Below are positions 1 to 11,800 of a DNA stretch of 64,000 bases, in pieces (the stretch's first letter is position 1; every line of letters begins with the position of its first letter). Position numbers and translations under genes: made by a program. The stretch lies in the NCBI GenBank assembly GCA_026724425.1, contig JAIUCV010000023.1, forward strand, positions 434,001 to 498,000, given 5' to 3'. This DNA is from Erythrophleum ivorense (Eukaryota; Streptophyta; Magnoliopsida; Fabales; Fabaceae). The notes under the pieces are model-generated. The model was not told the DNA's origin. It saw nothing but the letters and a program-made list of their open reading frames with translations, and did not search any database.

Positions 1-660
1 TTTCTTTTCTTTTCCCTTTATTTATTTATTTTTTATTTTTTTGTGTTGTTTTCACTCTTTTTTTTAGTGAAAAGACAAAGACAACAAAAATCACTTCTTT
101 CTTTAACAAATAAAAGGAGTTTTGAGATTGGTTGATGTGTTTTGATTTGCTAAAGGTCAATTTAATTTTACTTTCTTTGCATTTTCAATTTTCTCTTTTT
201 TCATCATTTTTTGTTTTTTTTTATTTTAATTAATTTTTTTGTGTTTTTTGTTTTGTTTTGTTTTTGTTTGTTAGTTTGTTTGTTTATTGTTTTGATTTTT
301 TTTTGTTTTGCTTTATTACTTTTGATTTTTAGAGAGAAACCTTGAAAAAGGATAAATATTTAAAATTCAAGTTGATTTTAATAAGCTTTTTTTTAAGAAA
401 GAGGGAGTTTTTAAACGTCTGGTTCCTCTTGTTCTTGTTCTTTTCTTTGACTTTTGAAATTTACTTTCTTTTTGTTCTACTTTTTCTTTTCCTTTTTTTT
501 TTGATTTGATTTGTAAAAATTATTTGATTTTTCAAAGATTATATATTTTCATTAATTCTTGAACTCTCTTTTTATTTTAAAAAAGTACAACTTACTTTAA
601 AAACAATTCATTTTATTTTGTTATGAAATTCTCTTTTTTTTTTTCTTGAAAATTTACTCT
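1..660. repeat. T-rich low-complexity DNA
   Basis: The plus strand is dominated by runs of T with scattered G (TTTTG, TTTGT and TTTCT motifs). I see no supported reading frame, RNA gene or terminal repeats. It could be part of an intron or a 3' flank of the possible minus-strand transcript to the right, but nothing here decides that. Confidence 0.6.
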
Positions 661-1080
661 TTTTTATGTATTAATTATTGAAACTCAAAATTAATATAAA
701 AATATTTGACGACCTAACTAAGTGACTGAGGGGACTTATTGTCACACATAGCACTGAGTCACTCCTAAACGCCTGAGGCGATACCAGATTACACACGGCA
801 ACTCTAAATAAAGAAAAAGAAATAAATAAAATAAAATATATTTTACAAACACACAGCAAATATTGATTGTGTGTGGCTTTGTACATCCAATCAAAGTATT
901 TTAAGTGCATTTTACATCTCATCTGTAATGCCTAAAGAAATAAGGTTTTTCTCTTAACCAAGTTAAGTCCCTCGGTAGAGCTTCCCTTGCATATCAATTC
1001 ACCAAATCACGAACCCCCAGGTAGCAAGCCTCACACAAAGAAAGCAAAATATGCATAAGTTTCCATGAAAGCATACTTAC

Positions 1081-1147
1081 TCATGAAGTAGCATAGCATC
1101 CATAAACAAACACATAAGGTCAGCAAACCCACTTGGCATTTTAGCAG
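1081..1147 (-). other. possible internal exon of an unidentified minus-strand transcript
   Basis: On the minus strand this 67-base block follows a pyrimidine-rich acceptor (TTTGTTTCTTTTAG) and is followed by a consensus donor (GTAAGTATGC). A further acceptor-like site (TTATTTCTTTAG) lies near 945-956, and a CTGCAG/GTAAG junction lies at 1840-1850. The reading frame through the block gives AAKMPSGFADLM..., which I do not recognise. Splice-like signals this good can arise by chance, so the exon, its frame and whether it codes at all are inference. Confidence 0.25.
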
Positions 1148-1984
1148 CTAAAAGAAACAAATAAACAAAGGTAGGAACAGTAGGACTTTCATAATAACAT
1201 TCCAGCAAGTGAAAGCAAACACAGGATTTGTCAGAATCCATACTTAGAACCAAATCAGTAGTCTCAACCCAATCCAATCAGTGTGGGAAGCCAATTAATT
1301 GCAGACAACAATCAAAGTTTGAACATGGCAGAATGGCAATATAGTGAGCTGCCTCAGAAAGCTTCCTCTTTTACGCAGAAAGTCATAATTCAAATTCAAT
1401 CCCAGTCAGTGAATATCAATCCATTCAAAATGCAAAGTAATAAACTGATTTCAGATAATGACTAAAATTTGAACATGGCAAAACAATGAAATAATGAGAT
1501 GCATCAAAATTTTCTTCCTCAAATCATGATTCAAATCCAGTCCCAGTTAGTGAGAATACACAATTTTAATGTCTCATTCATTTGCAAAATAACAATATCG
1601 TGAAGGTCAAAATCACAGCCAGGATTCCATCAGACATTTAACATAGCAATTATAGAGGCCAGATATCTAATTCACTTTCAGATTTTTCTCTCAGACCCTT
1701 CATCGAACACTTGTTGGGAACTTTTTAAAACAAATATAGAATGCAGTAATCTAGAATGGTCATATGCTCTATCACAACAGATAAATCAGTATAGCAACAC
1801 CACATTTAAGCTACTGTAAATTGAGAACAGATGAAGGATCTTACCTGCAGGAATTGTGACTAATGAAAAAAAGGGTTTGCTATCCTCCTACTACACCTAG
1901 GTTGCTACTCTTCATCATTGTCCTCCTTTCAAACCAGGAACCCGGGACTCCCCACTCACCAGCTGAACCCAGATAGCTAGATTC

Positions 1985-2443
1985 TTAATTCCAATTCCTC
2001 TCTACCTTTCTCGACCTCCCCATCTCTCTTTTGCACTCTTTGCCTCTCGAGTCTCACTTCCTCTCTCGCTCTCTCCCTCGATTTTTCGGTCTCTCCTTCA
2101 ATCTTCGAATCCCCTCTTTACTCTCGGTTTCCCATTCTCAAAACTCCTCTCTCACTCACTTCATCTCTTTTGAATTTTTCGCTCTCCCTTTTATTTTTCG
2201 ATTCATAGTCGGTTTTCTTCCTATTTTGGCGTTCGCTCTTCCTCCCTCGATCCCCATTTTTGGCTTCTCCTTCCATTTCCGTCTTCCCTTCCCTTGGCAT
2301 CTGGTGATGAAAGTGATGTGAGGAGGAGGTCAACTCCTCGAACTTGCTGTTGGCCCTCTGTTCCTCCTTTGATCAACCCTCTGGAATGCTGCCCCATTAC
2401 TTCCATTTTCATGCTCCTATGCTATGCCAGGTTTGTGTGTGTG
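1985..2443. other. CT-rich block resembling a plant 5' leader
   Basis: The plus strand is strongly pyrimidine-rich (repeated CTCTCTC and CCTCGATTTTTCGG-type stretches) and less AT-rich than its surroundings, as many plant 5' untranslated regions are. A donor-like CCAG/GTTTGT lies at 2427-2436, just before the solo LTR insertion at 2444. Read on plus, it would be the leader of a gene whose next exon was displaced by the insertion. Read on minus, it is GA-rich and would lead toward the exon-like block at 1081-1147. The overlapping frames on both strands are low complexity and unconvincing as proteins. Strand is undecided. Confidence 0.3.
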
Positions 2444-3904
2444 TGTAACACCATAATTCTAGCTCATCTCATGCCTTTGAATAGTCTAATTATCATGAAA
2501 CATATATATGATTCCCATAGAGAAAGCATGAAAATTTGGACTTTTATTTGTGTTTCGTCATATCTAAAAATTCATTCGGTGTCTTGTGGATCGGGTGAGC
2601 TCATGTTATACATCCTCATATTTAATTACATCATTACAACTTATATGCATCATAACAACATGCCTACAACTCATGGAAACCGAATTGGAAGGTAGAATAT
2701 GAGGTTTCATTCTCGGCCAAAATTGGCCTCTTTTTTGGACAAACTTTGGAAAATCATAACTAAATCTAGAAAAATTGAAATCCTACAATCTTGGTTATTC
2801 TGGAAATCTTAGGATGTCTACTTCATGATACAAATACATACAAGTTATAACATCTCACACACAGAGTGTTTGATATGTGAAATGGTCTAGAGGTTGGACT
2901 GGGTCCTGATGCTGTCATAGTTTATTGATATGAATTTTAAAAATGTCCAATTAATTCCACAAAAATCCAATCCATGCAAATGATACTAATCTGAAAACCT
3001 GTAGATGTCAAATAGAGAGAAAAAATATCTCTAAATCAGTTCATCAAGCTTAGACCTCAAAATTCGATGGAACCATACTTCTGGTCAGGCAAAGTTATTG
3101 ATACTGGACAGAAACTTCAAAAATTCATATATTCCTCTCTAGACCTCCAAATAAGGTGCTTCTAGTTGGCACGAGTCACTGTGACTACTTAATTTCTTTG
3201 TATAAAATTTCATGGCAATTGGGCACCATTAAGGTCTCATGTGACAGAAAACAATTTCGGACCATTGTAACAGTGCATCAGACCATTTCCATAAATTTTG
3301 CTAACTTTAAAAAATCATCAAATATTTTGTAGACCTCTAAAAATTATGATCTTTAGCTTCCTAGAAAGCTTTTAATGAGACTTAATTGCATGCCAAATCT
3401 CAGATCAATAATAACTCATTTGGCTAAAAATGATATAGGATTCTATAATGGTCAATTTTGGCTCCTTATAGGGTGCCAAAGTTGCCAAATGGATTTCCCT
3501 TGATCTTGGCACCTTTTGGGTAAGTCTAAAAGTACATTTGAGACTTAAGTGAGCTGCCCAAATGGTTCCAAACCTCATGCATCGCATTTTAGCCATTCAA
3601 CCCACACTTATGCATACTTTCATCAAAGTTCCATATTATACACTTTGGCATTTCATACTCAAAATAAGTGCTATAGGTCATATATCATTTTCATACATCT
3701 AAACATCACATAATAGTATATTTATACATGCCTCAAGGTTTATGGTACATATACAACATTATATACATTATGAACCATCATCATGGTTTCAAAATGGGCA
3801 AAATAATACATAAGCTTGTCAATCCTTGCGCTTCATGGTTGTTGGCTCCCTTCACCATAATTACTTAATCCACCTAGCATGTTAGATCATTGGAGAGGAG
3901 GGGA

Positions 3905-3923
3905 TGAGATTCAAAGAATCTCA
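3905..3923. repeat. conserved LTR palindrome (8-bp stem, 3-bp loop)
   Basis: TGAGATTC, then AAA, then GAATCTCA: a perfect 8-bp inverted repeat. The same element, with a few substitutions, recurs at the equivalent place in every other family LTR that spans this point (for example 38391-38408 in copy C, and near 49820, 41725 and 53465). Conservation of both arms suggests a functional hairpin or protein-binding site, but no factor is identified. Confidence 0.6.
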
Positions 3924-5577
3924 ATAACTTATCTCCCATTCAATCATACATAATATGTACAAGCAAGCTTTACAGATGCATGCATGGAAAAAATAAAAGC
4001 TATAGACATTTTAAAAGCAAACTTGGCATGTTAACAACTCATACAAATCATTCAAGAGCTCACCAAGTGTTTGGATTGGCCTCACACTTCTCCTCATGGG
4101 TTTTGGACTTGCCTTACCCATTTCTTGAGCACTTTAGACTCAACCATACTTTTGGGAGTCCACTTTGCTTTTAGGAGACTCTTTGCTTTGTCTCAACCAA
4201 GCTCAAGAGTTCTTGGCTCATCCTCACCAAAGGAAAGAGTTCTTGGCCTCTCCACACTCAAGTAAACTCATTCAAACATCATGCACTCATTAGAAAATAT
4301 AACATGGCATCAAGGATCATAGCATATAAAGACATGCTAGCATACTTTTTTATAACTTGAAAATACACATACACACATTCTAAAACAAGCTAAACACACA
4401 TCCATGTATGAGAGAAGGTGGATAGAGCTACCTTGCACAAATTCACCCACTTTTCCCTTTGAACTTAAGCTCCTCTTTTCGGTTACACAACCACAAAAGT
4501 GTGAGGAAGGTTTCTCTTGGCCTAGACATGATTTAAGGGAGCTCATTAGGTTCATGAAACATATTCTAAAGTTATACAATTTGCTTAAGCCCTAGATTAC
4601 TCTATAGGCTTCATTATGGTCTATAATGGTGCCTAATGAAGTAACACTTCTCAAATAACTTACAGGCCTCATTCTTTCCTCTCAAGTATGATTCTTGACT
4701 CCTTTTAAGCTTTTTGGAGCCACTACACCATTAAAATAAAGGGCCTACTATCATGTTAGTTCTTTAAGTCATAATATGGAACCTATGACCCCAATTCATT
4801 TTCCTTGAGTTCTAAATTTTTTTCAAGACCTCCTCTTATATTCATTCACCATATATGACTTGAAAATGGCTTTAAAAAAATTTGAAACTCTCCCTAGCTA
4901 GGTGAACTTGCTTAGGCCAAGACTATGGGTGCATTGGTCTTCCATGGAGTTCTCTTTGTTTTCTTGAAGGAGGAAACATGTGAGGAGCCTCTTAGGGATC
5001 TTAGGAGCATGTTTTAACATTCAATTAAGCCTAAAAACATTTATATAAAATTAGATTTGCAAGGGAGCATTTGGATCCCTAATGATTCCATCTTGTTTCC
5101 TAATGCTCATTTCTTGATTCTATTAGTTCATTCTTAATTCTTGCCACGTCAAACCCCTAATCCCTCCATGAATTGGACAGAAAACAGCCCCTAAGAATTG
5201 GGGTCATGGTGGCCAAATTCGTGCAAGAGGAAGGGGGAGAAAGAAACTACCAAAGAATGAAAGTTTTACCTTGTTTTCTTGCTTCCTTTGGCTTGTTCTT
5301 CCACTTGGTTAGCTTGCTCCCTCAAATTTCAAACTTCCCCTCTCTTTTCTGCCCCCAAAACAGCACCAAATTAAATGCCAAAACCATGAGAAGGAAGAGA
5401 AAAAAGAGGGGAAGAAGTTTAACAAGGCAAGGAATAGGAAAAAGTGGCTAAAACTTACACTTTTCAAAGCTTCTTCTTCCTTCCTTAACTTCCCCTCTTG
5501 TGTGCTACTCTTAGTTCTTATTAATTCTGTTTTAAAGTGAGAGAGTGGGTGAGGAGATCTGAGCAGAGGAGGGACGT

Positions 5578-5584
5578 TTTTATA
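5578..5584 (-). promoter_or_regulatory. putative TATA box of LTR F
   Basis: Reading minus, the sequence is CTTATAAAAACG. It sits where other copies have TATATATA (36733-36740 in C, 56503-56512 in I). Downstream on minus comes a GA-rich leader of about 120 bases, then donor-like GTAAGT (GT at 5457-5458) and a second donor (GT at 5278-5279). Transcription from it would run leftwards toward the possible gene at 1-2443. Confidence 0.45.
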
Positions 5585-6237
5585 AGCTAGGGATTCATTT
5601 AAGCAACTTTTAAAATTTGTAATTTAGTCCCTCTTCATAGTTTTATTCATTTGGGCTCATTTCAACTCCTTTTTAAGAATCGTCTTGTTCATCATATTCC
5701 TTAGGCTCTTAATCATAAGAATTGCCTTTGGAATCACTCAAAAAAGATCTAAAACCATTCCGAACTATTCGATTAAAGTTTTGGTCTACTAACGGCTGAA
5801 ATTGCTCATCGGAGGGGTTTCAACTGCTCTAAGGGTTCCCATGGTATTTAGGGCTTCTGAGAACCCCAAAAAACTCAAATTTTTCATTTAAAAAGCCATC
5901 CTATGAGTTTTTCAAAATTTTCAACAATTACAAAAATACCCCTACTTTTTTCGGCAATTTTTTTGAGCTCTTTTGGCTCTGGTTTTTGGGCATCTTAAAC
6001 CTCAAATCTTCATTTTCTAATATTTAGAATTTTATCATAATTTTACTTGGCCCAAATTCCTTTTATTTCGAGGAATTCTTTTTATATTTGGCTCATTTCT
6101 GATGTTTACAGAGAAACCGAACATTGCGTTTCTCACGTTTACGGAGGGACTGGATGTTACAGTGTGTCTGGTCGTTTTCTGCCTTTGTCGAATGTGGATG
6201 AAGAGAAAAGCGAATGAAGGAAGTGGGTATGGTTGAA

Positions 6238-6271
6238 TGGGCTGGGTACTGGCCCATGGCTCGATGGCCCA
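6238..6271. promoter_or_regulatory. cluster of GGCCCA/TGGGCT motifs (site II-like)
   Basis: TGGGCT at 6238-6243 and GGCCCA at 6251-6256 and 6266-6271 resemble the plant site II / UP1 promoter elements (TGGGCY, GGCCCA) found upstream of growth and housekeeping genes. Before the F insertion this cluster lay about 75 bp from the CT-rich block ending at 2443, a fair promoter-to-leader distance. Three short motifs are only suggestive. Confidence 0.25.
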
Positions 6272-6319
6272 ATGCGAAAGAGGGAGAAAGGACTTTGGGG
6301 TTCACAACTTGGGTTTGCA

Positions 6320-6600
6320 TCTTTTTTTTTTTAATTTTTTTTTGTTTTCCCTTTCTTTGTTCTCTTTCTTTTTTTTTAATATATATACATATTTTTTTAA
6401 AAAAATTTATGTTCTTTTTTATTTTTTGTTTTAATATTAATATTAATAATATTGTTTTTTCTTTATTATTATTATTATTATTATTATTCTCTTTTTTTAT
6501 TTTATTTTGATTTTTTCTTTTTTGATGTTTTCCTTTTGATTTTTATTATTATTCTTCATTTTGGTTTTTTCTTTTCTTTTTTTTGGATTAAATATTCGGA
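6320..6600. repeat. T-rich low-complexity DNA with a (TTA)n microsatellite
   Basis: Long T runs are interspersed with TTA; the microsatellite occupies about 6463-6488. The frames through it translate to phenylalanine, leucine and tyrosine runs and are not genes. Confidence 0.7.
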
Positions 6601-7359
6601 CAAAATACAGTGTTTACAAACTTGTAGCACCAACACACCCTTTTTAATGGGAAAAAGTCCAAAGATGTTCCTAAAACACATTCATAATATATTACACACC
6701 CTTATTCTTCAAGCACATAATCAATTCTATCAAGTATATGAATTAGGGTTCCCACTAAATTTCAAGAGATTAATTGAGTTCTCCTTTTATTTTTAAAATT
6801 TGTCAACTAGTCTATCCTATTTATTGCTAACTCCAATGTTTGTTCTTATTTAATGCTTATTTTTGTTAATTTGTTATTTATTTTGATTCCTATCTCAAGC
6901 ACTAACTTCCCCCAATTTATGCTTCAATTTATTTGAAAACACAATTAAGCTTAAAGCTGACCTTATGTTAAATAGTATTATTATACTAATGACCATTAAG
7001 TTCATTATTCCCTTCACCTAAATTACCTTAAATCAAGCCCTATTTAGCTTAGTCAAGTTCCACCTCATTTATTTATAGTTAAGTATTTATCTTAACTTAG
7101 TATTGTACCTATTTAATTTATTTTGGTTAATCTTTACCTACTTTTGATTACTTATTAATAATTTAGCTCATTTAAGAAGTATAAGTGATCATCTTCAAGA
7201 ATTTTAGAATTTATTACCTTTGTATATCCACAAGTTGTGGGAAGGAATAATTGTGCATGTCACTTAATCACCAAGTGTGCTCTTCGCTATTGACTCTAAG
7301 TTTCAAGTCAAGTTATAGAGAGATGCTCACATGCACCCAAGTCACCATAATCCACGCCC
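6601..7359. other. unassigned AT-rich intergenic DNA
   Basis: No open frame with a recognisable protein, no terminal repeats and no clear duplications seen here. Confidence 0.5.
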
Positions 7360-8800
7360 AAATTCAGCTTTTTAACTCTAATACAACCAAAAAAAATAAA
7401 AAAAACTAAAAACTGAGCCGCCAAAATAATTTTCGTAGATGCTTAATTTTTTTTAAATGGATCACGGCATTTCAAATTTTTTAAAAAAAGAATTAAGATA
7501 TATATATATAAAAATTTCTTTGCCCAAAGCTGCAGCCAGTAGGAAGACAAAGTGCATAATGTTATCCTATAATAAAAAGGGTGGTAGCTTGGCTTATTGC
7601 ACAATTTTATTTGCTTGTCCAGAATAAGAAATATATGCACTATTTTCCACACGAACCAGAAAATATATGAACTATATGCAGCTCCAAATATATGAACTAA
7701 ATGTATGATTATTAATTATATATTAATCTTTTTATATTAACAATTAAATTATATATTATATATAAAAAATATAACGTAATTTATTTATTTCATAAAATAT
7801 AATATATTTTATAAACTAAATATTATATGTTTTATATTATATGAAATAAATAAATTACATTATATATTTTATATATAATATATAATTTAAAATGTACTTT
7901 GGGTTGGTGAAGATGTTATCCAACTTCACGGGCAAGATAAACAAACAAAAGACAAACAAAATCAAAATAAAAAAACAAATCTAATATATTTTTCCTCCTT
8001 CTTAAGCCTATCCATGCGTTTGAATCTATGATTATTAAGGGACTTCAACGGCTGCATTATACACAATGTCCTCCTACTGGCTGAAGCTTTGGGGTAAGGA
8101 ATTTTTTTTTATATATAAGAGGGTCGCCATATATAAAAAAAAAATTACATTATATAAAAAATATAATGTAATTTATTTATTTCATATAATATAAAAAATA
8201 TAATACTTAGTCTATAAAATATATTATATTTTATGAAAAAAATAAATTATATTATATTTTTTATATATAATATATAATTTAATTGTTAATATAAAAAGAT
8301 TAATATATAATTAATAATAATATATTTAATTCATATATTTGGAATTGCATATAGTTAATAATAAAAAAAATACCTCTAAAGGAAAGTGTTTTTTATCTAT
8401 GGAGCTGCATATAGTTCATATATTTTTTGATTCACATGAAAAATAATGCATATATCTTCTTTCCTTTCTTATTTTGGACAAGCAAATAAAATTGTACGAT
8501 AAGTTAAGCTGCCACCTTTCTTATTATAGGATAACATTATATACTTTGTCTTTTATGAATTCCTTCGAATTGCAGTGTTAGGCAAAGAATTTTTTTTTTT
8601 ATATATAAGAGGGTCATGACATCTTATCTCTGATGCCGTGACTTTCTAAATTTTTTTTTAAAAAAAAATGAGTCGCCGCATTTTTGATTCTGTGGCCCAT
8701 TTAAAAAATTTTTTTTTAAGCATTTGTAAAATTTTTTTTAACGTTTCAATTTTTAGGTTTTTTTTTGGGCATATATTAGAGTCAAAAAGCCTCCAAATTC
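7360..8800. mobile_element. ~1.4-kb fold-back (inverted-repeat) element, MITE-like
   Basis: The two ends are inverted copies: AGCTTTTTAACTCTAATA near 7367 pairs with TTAGAGTCAAAAAGCCT near 8776-8792. Pairing continues inward over several hundred bases: the poly-A/poly-T blocks, the ATAGGATAACATTAT versus ATAATGTTATCCTAT segment (about 7557 and 8525), the TTGCTTGTCC / GGACAAGCAA segment (about 7612 and 8475) and the AT-rich TATATTAATCTTTTTATATTAAC segment. The centre contains a further inverted copy (8056-8130) of part of the left arm and smaller palindromes of ATTTATTTATTTCATA. There is no transposase frame. I could not define a target-site duplication. The superfamily is unknown. Confidence 0.65.
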
Positions 8801-11800
8801 TATGGTAGAATTTAAGGAGTTACAAGGTGAATTCAATTGAAAACAATCACAACTGGGAGAAGGGCAAAACAAAGGACATTTGATTAGAAAATGAGGAAGA
8901 AGTTGAAGAAAGGAGAGGAGAAAATACTTTCACCAAGAAAGAATGAAGCTTCGAACTTCCCAATGTCAGTCAACCCCGACAGAGCGCAACTACACACGGA
9001 TTTTCTGTGGCCAAGTGAAACTCTCGGCCAACACACATACACAAAACTGATAGTGCTGCAACAGTGACGAAAAGAATGAATATTTTTGGAATAAACCATA
9101 GGAATTTCATAGCGAAGAGCTATGAGGAATTGAACAAATTGAATGCTAGAAAAATGAAAGAGAGGCCCACTGATTTAGGAACTAAAAATATGAAGTTATA
9201 GACCAATAAAATACCTCAGGGGCTTGCATAAAGGAGAAAGAATGCATCAAGCATGAACTGAAACAAGGCTACATGAAAAGAAGAGAAAGGTTGAATTTTG
9301 TGCAAACAAACGGCTGGGTCAAGTCACCGTTCTTCCTCACTCTTTCTCCAGTCCTCACAGTAACATAGAAAGCAAGAAAAAAATGGCAGAAATTCAGTGC
9401 AGTGAAGGAAAATCGAAAAGGGTGAAATTAACTAATAGAGGAGAAGTAGGAAGCTATACTCACCGCGCCAGAGAATCATGAAACCGGGCCATCTTCCAAC
9501 GGAATAGCTCAACTGGACGAGAAAGATAGTCTAGGAAAGCAACAGCCAAGGTAGAGCTCAAAATGGGGAGAGAATCTCGCACACGAGGAAGAGAAAGAAT
9601 GGAGCTCACGTCTGAAGAAATTTCGCAACTGTAGAAGCTTCAGGTGACTAAACATATACAAGCCACGGTTATGAACTAGGGAGTAGACACGTGTTTAGCT
9701 TCACAAAATAGATCAATTAGCAAAATGATAGAGGGACCAACTAGCAATTTGGAATTCAGACATGGGCTGAAGGACAATTTCAAGAGATGACCATAGGGTC
9801 CCCTTCCAAGCATCCCGGTCACAAACTAAGAGGGAAAGAAGAAAACGAATTTGAGAAGATAAAAAACTACAATGGATTTAGGAAGATTTGAACGTGGGTG
9901 ATGGATTTAATAAGTGTAAGGTTAGTATCATTAGTTAGTTTTTTTTTTTAATACACATAATGCTTAATGAAAATTTTAATTATTTAAATTTTTACAATGT
10001 TATTACTTTAAATTTTCTTCTTCTCTTTTTTTTTTAAAAATAATTTTGTTATTACTTTAATTCTTCTTTATTTACTGGTTTTCATTAATTTCCCATTACT
10101 TCACATTTACTAATTTATTGGGTTATTACATTACATGTGGATTTCATCATGGTAGTTTACTTTTGTTGGTTGGCATAATTAACCTCTAGATGTGCAATTC
10201 AAAGATTGAGAAATCTTTAGGATTAAAATAAAACGATTTAATCACAAATAGATATAAAATAAAAATGGAACGGGCATATTTTTTGTCTAATCTTAGAATT
10301 GATCACATGAGAATTTTGGCACATCCTATTCCCAAATCTTTCCAGAAATTGTTGTCTTGATCTGGTGACTTCTATGTCTCTTGTATTTGTTACCCAACAG
10401 ACATAACCTCAAATAGTTGATTTTTTTTTAAATTTTTCTATAAATGTTTGATGTTTTGAATATGTTTAGAAATTTCAGAAAGCTTCAATATCGATTTTAT
10501 ACACCTGAAGTGTTCTGTTTTTTGAAACCTTGAACATTTAAGCTTTATTAGAGAAATTGTGAGCTAATTTATTTTTCTAAGCTGAGGGTTAATTCAATGG
10601 GCTTTTTGGCTAGTTTATTATTCCTTTTGAAGCGTGACAGTTAAGAGAAGGAAGTGGAAAAAGAGAAAATGAAGGAGGAAAGAGCCAACAAGAAAGGGAT
10701 TTGAATTTTTCAATTTTTTTTAATTGATATTGTTAACTTCAAAGAGAGATATAAACAAAAGTATGCAATATATTATGAGGTTTATCGTTCGAATTCAGTG
10801 AGAAAGATGTGAATATTGGATTTGTGTGCATGTATGGACAAGTGGATGATGCCTCTGCTCCCTCTGCACTGGGGAGCTGATGCGGGCGCGTTTGACTTGT
10901 TCTCTGAGGGCTACGTTTCAACTATCAATTACATTTAGGAAATTTTTTTGAATGCATCTGGAGTATGGTGTACCTACGAAAATTAATAGATAGGATTGAA
11001 TTTATATAAGTAGGATTCATGTGCAGTACAGGTGGAGTTTACATACAAAACAAATCTTAACCGTTGAGTGTATAAATAACATGACGCACTGGGTGTACGT
11101 AAGAATTGTTCTACATTTAGAGCTTAGTGCAAAAAGTTTTCTAATTTTTCCTTTTTAAATCACGGGTCCCTCAGAATATACAAGAAGAATGTAAAGTTTG
11201 AGTCAAGTGACTCACCATGTCTATTTATATTTAATTTTTTTAATTAAGTATTTAAAGCTCTAAATAAGGCATGTTTACTGGTGTATTTTGAGGAAAAAAA
11301 GTTTACTTATAATTCTGTATGTTTTTATTTTCAGATTATCTAATTAAAATTTGATATATAATTTTTATAAATAAGAATAGAAATTTTTAATTAAATTATT
11401 CATTTGTCATATTTTTATTAAAAATTTATATACTTGTTATATTTTAATTAAATAATTTGATAATAAAAATATAAAAATTATATTTAAGTCTAATCATCTT
11501 TCTAACTCTTGAAGCCCAGGGACAAGGGTATTGGCGAGATTTAAGTAAGAGTTTTATTTTAAACTTGGGTGAAACCTTTAAAAAAATTAACATCTCTTAT
11601 TTTGGAGCAAAGGTTCTTCAGTGGCCCTACAAAGTCAAGGGCATTGCAAAACACCGGGGGATCCTCAGAGAATGAATACATTTGTTAGATAAGCTGATAA
11701 TTGGCTTATTAAAGTCTATCTTCTACCACAAACTCTTAAACAGCACTTAAAATGGGGTTTGTATAAGCTTATAACAGCGGCTTATATGTCCTGCATAAGC

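Larger units (their letters stand above)
2444..6161 (-). mobile_element. solo LTR F of the giant Ty3/gypsy LTR family
   Basis: This copy starts TGTAACACCATAA and ends GGATGTTACA on the plus strand, so it lies in minus orientation. It is bounded by identical 5-bp target-site duplications, GTGTG at 2439-2443 and 6162-6166. No primer-binding site, gag or pol adjoins it, so it is a solo LTR left by recombination between the two LTRs of a full element. Length is 3,718 bp. It aligns by eye along its whole length with the copies at 28787-32338 and 57899-61797, and in reverse with those at 36185, 47641 and 51328. It carries the family palindrome (3905-3923), the tandem array (about 4060-4265), a TATA box and two donor-like sites. 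The open frames inside it are chance frames. Confidence 0.88.

Noticed and set aside
2031..2412. Open frames on both strands in the CT-rich block
   Set aside because: Low-complexity serine/phenylalanine on plus and lysine/arginine/glutamate on minus; explained by CT-rich leader composition, so treated as possible noncoding leader.
6214..6796. Overlapping plus-strand open frames of 65-114 residues
   Set aside because: They translate T-rich and TTA-repeat DNA into phenylalanine/tyrosine runs; composition artefact, no motif.
10965..11115. GGTGTACCTACGAAAATT and GGTGTACGTAAGAATTGTT, considered as termini of a small MITE
   Set aside because: The two copies are in the same orientation, not inverted, and no target-site duplication was found.
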